A stretch of 39,023 nucleotides of DNA from Archaeoglobaceae archaeon. Its GTDB lineage: Archaea > Halobacteriota > Archaeoglobi > Archaeoglobales > Archaeoglobaceae. Shown here one piece after another: positions 36,310 to 39,023 of this stretch (position 1 is its first letter; each line of letters starts with the position of its first letter). The stretch spans positions 1 to 39,023 of the forward strand of contig JANXEF010000008.1 in the NCBI GenBank assembly GCA_025057895.1, in the 5' to 3' direction. The position numbers and the translations under genes are program-made. Below the pieces are notes generated by a model that saw only the letters and a program-made list of their open reading frames with translations, was not told the DNA's origin and did not search any database.

Positions 36310-36780
36310 TTATTCTTCAACTTTTTTCAAAAATCTAACCATGTTAATCCAATGCCCTCCCATCCAATAAAGTTTTTTACAACTCTCACAGAACCAAAGT
36401 TCGTATCTCTCGAGCATATCCTCTTTTAATCCTAACTCTTTCAGTACTTCGAGAGCCTCTTTTTCACTTGGTTTTCTGAGCAGGCTATTACAAACGCTAC
36501 ATCTGTCCATCACTATCTGGAATTTTACATTCAATGTTCTCAACTCTTTCATCTGATCTGCAACATCGTTTGATTTTATCAAAAAAGCACTTCGTCCAAT
36601 TTTCTCGGATTTTCTAAACAAACTCCTATCTTTAGTCAATAGAATTCTATCAAGATGATTTTTAAGTAAAAAATCATCTTCATCTTCTTTTTTTAGATTT
36701 CCAATGTAGATTGTATCGTATCCAGAAATTCTGAGCCATGTTGCAAGTTTTCCAAGCATTCTATCACATATGAATTTCAT
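36310..36780 (-). CDS. Mut7-C RNase domain protein (PIN-like, DUF82) with zinc ribbon
   Basis: 156 residues from ATG 36780, which overlaps the upstream stop by ATGA; an ATG three codons earlier is also possible. KFICDRMLGKLATWLRISGY is the family start, with Asp acids and LLTKDRSLF for the PIN-like active site. The zinc ribbon has CSVC and CESC. Members of this group are inferred RNases; the human Mut-7 C-terminus shares the fold. Target not known. Operon with the HD protein. Confidence 0.85.
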   Translation of the reverse strand: MKFICDRMLGKLATWLRISGYDTIYIGNLKKEDEDDFLLKNHLDRILLTKDRSLFRKSEKIGRSAFLIKSNDVADQMKELRTLNVKFQIVMDRCSVCNSLLRKPSEKEALEVLKELGLKEDMLERYELWFCESCKKLYWMGGHWINMVRFLKKVEE

Positions 36781-37271
36781 CTCCACCATCTGGGATCTTT
36801 CCTTTTCATCAATTCCTCATATATTTTCCTTGCTATATCTGTTTCGAATTCAAGCTCTTCAGCAAACTCAATTGCAAATTTGGTGATATTTGAATACTCT
36901 ACTGCTTGAAAAGCTAGCTCAAGTTTGTCTGCATCTTTAACAAATTTTTCAACATCTGAAATATCTTTAAAATCAATTCCAAAGCTAACTTGTTCGTTTT
37001 TCACTTTTTCTTCATCAACTTTAACGTATTTCTTTGCTAACCCATGGAGATCCATCGTTCTAGATTCATGGAGATCATGCACCAATGCACAGAATGCGGA
37101 TTTTAGAGCTTTTTCTATTCCACTTTCTTTTGCAAGCAAAAATGCAATTATCGCAGCTCTAAAGCTATGTTCGGCCACACTTTCAGGATTTTTTACTCCA
37201 ACTTTTAGCCAACCAGATCTAGGTATAAGTTTCAATGTGCCCACTTCGTGGATGAAATTCACTAAATCCAT
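36777..37271 (-). CDS. HD-domain phosphohydrolase, YfbR/HDDC2 type
   Basis: 164 residues. HD ligands: His35 in PESVAEHSFRAA, His65-Asp66 in ALVHDLHES, and an Asp in FVKDADKLELAF (113/115). GTLKLIPRSGWLKVGV is the family N-terminal signature. E. coli YfbR is a 5'-deoxynucleotidase; this protein likely removes phosphate from dNMPs or similar nucleotides. First gene of a two-gene operon with Mut7-C protein. Divergent from DUF99 with 33 bp between starts. Confidence 0.9.
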   Translation of the reverse strand: MDLVNFIHEVGTLKLIPRSGWLKVGVKNPESVAEHSFRAAIIAFLLAKESGIEKALKSAFCALVHDLHESRTMDLHGLAKKYVKVDEEKVKNEQVSFGIDFKDISDVEKFVKDADKLELAFQAVEYSNITKFAIEFAEELEFETDIARKIYEELMKRKDPRWWR

Positions 37272-37304
37272 AACGTCTTAATATTGTCCCGTGGAATAAA
37301 CTTT

Positions 37305-37847
37305 ATGAAAAACTGGAGAATTGCTGGTATTGATGATAGTTTTTCAAGAGACTTCTGCTGTATAGTTTGTTGTGTTATGAGCGGTGAAAAAGTTGAGGGG
37401 TTCATGTATGAGGAAATCTCGATAGATGGATTAGATTCGACTGAGAAAATAGTAAGAATGCTTAAGAAGTCAAAGTTCTATGACCAGATCAGAGTAGTTT
37501 TTCTTAACGGTATAACTTTTGGTGGTTTCAATGTTGTAGACATTTGGAGAGTCTATGAAGAAACAGAAATTCCTGTTGTAGCTATAATGAACCGAATGCC
37601 AAATCTAGAAGAGTTTGAAAAAGCCTTGAAGAACTTCAGAGATTATGAAAAGAGGATAGATATTGTAAGGAGAGCTGGTGAGATAAAATTTACTGGAGAA
37701 GTCTACATTCAATGCTGTGGTTTAAAATACGAAGAAGCTTTGAATTTAATCAGAATGAACACTCTAAGGGGAAAAATTCCAGAATCACTTCGCCTTGCAC
37801 ACTTAGTTGCTTCAGCTATAATTCATGGCGAGTCTAGAAGCCGATAG
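37305..37847 (+). CDS. DUF99 protein (endonuclease V/dU-like fold)
   Basis: 180 residues from ATG 37305; a TTG at 37284 is less likely. Family markers: KNWRIAGIDDSFSR at the start, RVVFLNGITFGGFNVVD, IPVVAIMNRMPNLEEFEKAL, and RTLRGKIPESLRLAHLVASA-like C-terminus. The fold is RNase H-like, related to endonuclease V, and the early Asp pair (GIDDS) fits a metal site. Role in repair of deaminated bases is suggested for the family, not shown here. Confidence 0.88.
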   Translation: MKNWRIAGIDDSFSRDFCCIVCCVMSGEKVEGFMYEEISIDGLDSTEKIVRMLKKSKFYDQIRVVFLNGITFGGFNVVDIWRVYEETEIPVVAIMNRMPNLEEFEKALKNFRDYEKRIDIVRRAGEIKFTGEVYIQCCGLKYEEALNLIRMNTLRGKIPESLRLAHLVASAIIHGESRSR

Positions 37848-37895
37848 TTCAATTTTGATTTAAAAATAAAATTTTATAAAAAATTAATAATTAGG
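37848..37895. terminator. AT-rich convergent terminator between DUF99 and CooS-like genes
   Basis: 48-bp gap with alternating A and T runs (TTTAAAAATAAAATTTTATA) giving U-rich transcripts from both sides. Confidence 0.35.
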
Positions 37896-39023
37896 TTAGA
37901 AAACTCGAATTTTTAATCCTCTTTCAACTATTACTTTTTCAAGCAGATCCACAGCTTTAACGGGATCTTCTTCTACTATAACTTTACCCCCTGTCAGTTT
38001 TTCAACTTCTTCGGTCAACAACTTCACAACTTTATCGCTTCCGGTGATTGGTGGAATCGGCGATACATGAGTTGGAAGTCCATAAGCTACTGCAAAAACC
38101 GCGTCGATCGTTGCCTTTTGCTCCATGTATTCAGGAGCGGTAACAGCAACTGGTAGCTGAGAAATGTCCACATTAAGCTTCTCCGCAATTAATCTCAGCA
38201 AATAAGCTGTTCTTCCAACATCTGTGCAAGTTCCAAAGCTTAGAACTGGTGGAATCTTTAAAGCTTCACAAACAGCTTTAAGCTTTTCTCCAGCCAATTC
38301 TTTTGCCTCTAAACTCGTTAGTCCAGCTACCTGCAACGCAGCGTTTCCACAGCCCATTGAAAGCAAAAGAATATCTCTCTTTATCAGCTCCTTTGCAATG
38401 GCAACCGCATTTGCATCATGTGGTCCGTTTTTAAGCGTTGTGCAACTCACCAAAGCGACGACACCTTTTATATTTCCATTTTTAATTGCTTCCAAAAGCT
38501 TATCGAGACCTATTAGTTTCTCTATAGCTTCAGTTGAGAATCCAACTATTATTTTCTGTTTTCTATCAATTTTCACCGCCTTATTTTTATCTCTACTCCC
38601 AAAGTTCTCAACAGCTATCTCTACCAGCTTTTTGGCTATGTTTTCAACCTCTTCTGGCTTGTAATCCAGTCCTTGATCAATTCCTCTGAACCTCACGAGC
38701 CTGCTAACTGGGATGACTTTCACCCCATACTTCTGGTATTCTGGCAAAGAAGGCAAGGCGCAGTTCATATCCGCTGCAAAAACATCGATGCAGCCAGTTG
38801 CTAAGGCGAATTCCTGCACGATCCAGTTTCCAACTATGCCAGCAAATACTGGGCTTTTAATGCGTTGTAAAATCTCTTGTCCTGTTTCTATAAATCCAAT
38901 TATTCTCAATCCCTTTGCTCCAGCCTTCTTTGCCATATTCTGAATTTCTTCCTTCTCAGCAAGCTTTATCAAAGCAATTCCAACAAATGGCTCATGCCCA
39001 TCTACTGCGATGTTCACGTATTC
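37896..39023 (-). CDS. CooS-like (Ni-CODH family) protein with altered C-cluster site (5' end outside window)
   Basis: 375 visible codons, open to the right edge; GTG at 39017 is internal, since the frame and homology (EYVNIAVDGHEP) run on past it. CooS C-cluster ligands: His at 38994-38996 (DGHEP), Cys in AADMNC, LVSCTT, SMGCGN and SFGTCTD are all present, and the Lys in YMEQKATIDA matches the proton-transfer Lys. The Cys-Cys-Thr-Gly-Asn-Glu segment of true CooS is here IETGQE: codons 38886-38891 encode Ile-Glu in place of Cys-Cys. One of that pair binds the C-cluster. So the protein keeps the scaffold but lacks a ligand, and may bear an Fe-S or Fe-S-O cluster with a Glu ligand. The N-terminal B/D-cluster region is not in the window. 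Confidence 0.88.
   Translation of the reverse strand, partial: EYVNIAVDGHEPFVGIALIKLAEKEEIQNMAKKAGAKGLRIIGFIETGQEILQRIKSPVFAGIVGNWIVQEFALATGCIDVFAADMNCALPSLPEYQKYGVKVIPVSRLVRFRGIDQGLDYKPEEVENIAKKLVEIAVENFGSRDKNKAVKIDRKQKIIVGFSTEAIEKLIGLDKLLEAIKNGNIKGVVALVSCTTLKNGPHDANAVAIAKELIKRDILLLSMGCGNAALQVAGLTSLEAKELAGEKLKAVCEALKIPPVLSFGTCTDVGRTAYLLRLIAEKLNVDISQLPVAVTAPEYMEQKATIDAVFAVAYGLPTHVSPIPPITGSDKVVKLLTEEVEKLTGGKVIVEEDPVKAVDLLEKVIVERGLKIRVF

Noticed and set aside
39017-39023. GTG at 39017 as true start of the CooS-like gene
   Set aside because: The frame stays open to the edge (Glu-Tyr before it), homology to CooS runs through it, and CooS proteins have about 250 more residues upstream.

Overview
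The window is archaeal and looks like a euryarchaeon of the Archaeoglobi or a close relative. Evidence: an archaeal-type CO dehydrogenase/acetyl-CoA synthase pair (cdhA-cdhB), SepCysS, archaeal exosome, proteasome and RNase P genes, TFE, aIF5A, a His-type Thi4, and a ferritin/ferric-reductase pair very like that of Archaeoglobus fulgidus. DNA is AT-rich, genes are packed tightly, TATA-like boxes sit about 25-30 nt before many starts, and many starts use GGTG/GAGG ribosome binding sites. The exact taxon is inference. I saw no tRNA, rRNA, CRISPR array or insertion sequence.

Layout. 1-2383: 794 codons of a large secreted repeat protein (minus) that runs off the left edge. 2664-6508: an acylphosphatase-coiled-coil protein, then cdhB and cdhA (minus). 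6680-9912: HisA-like protein; an overlapping minus operon of a degenerate cis-prenyltransferase, a PUA protein and a beta-helix-like protein; a divergent DUF92 membrane protein. 9891-15596: a secreted Lon-type protease, the ferritin/ferric reductase/mini-rubrerythrin operon, an unknown coiled-coil membrane protein and a pentaheme cytochrome c. 15624-19322: pgk, argJ, an Lrp regulator and a secreted nuclease. 19354-24431: pscS, then the RNase P/proteasome/SBDS/exosome superoperon, with tfe antisense at its end. 25099-28153: ilvE, a free ACT protein, hom and a prepilin peptidase (minus). 28326-31803: an FKBP isomerase, then a minus operon of a 47-aa membrane peptide, a sodium:solute symporter, a 58-aa zinc ribbon and an HdrD-like Fe-S protein. 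31959-37847: aIF5A with agmatinase, thi4, class II ribonucleotide reductase, Mut7-C and HD proteins, and DUF99. 37896-39023: the C-terminal part of a CooS-like protein running off the right edge.

How genes fit together. cdhAB is one-carbon (Wood-Ljungdahl) metabolism. Ferritin, ferric reductase and the mini-rubrerythrin handle iron and oxidative stress. Agmatinase makes the putrescine precursor of the spermidine used to modify aIF5A. The exosome, RNase P and SBDS genes are RNA processing and ribosome maturation. The free ACT protein is probably the detached regulatory part of homoserine dehydrogenase.

Most interesting items: (1) the CooS-like protein at the right edge has lost the adjacent cysteine pair of the C-cluster (Ile-Glu instead) while keeping the other ligands, so it is probably not an ordinary CO dehydrogenase; (2) a cis-prenyltransferase homologue without its catalytic aspartate, divergent from a DUF92 membrane protein; (3) the repeat adhesin; (4) a secreted Lon-type protease with a PGF-like sorting tail; (5) a direct-repeat pair between that protease and ferritin, and a palindrome on the start of the symporter operon.
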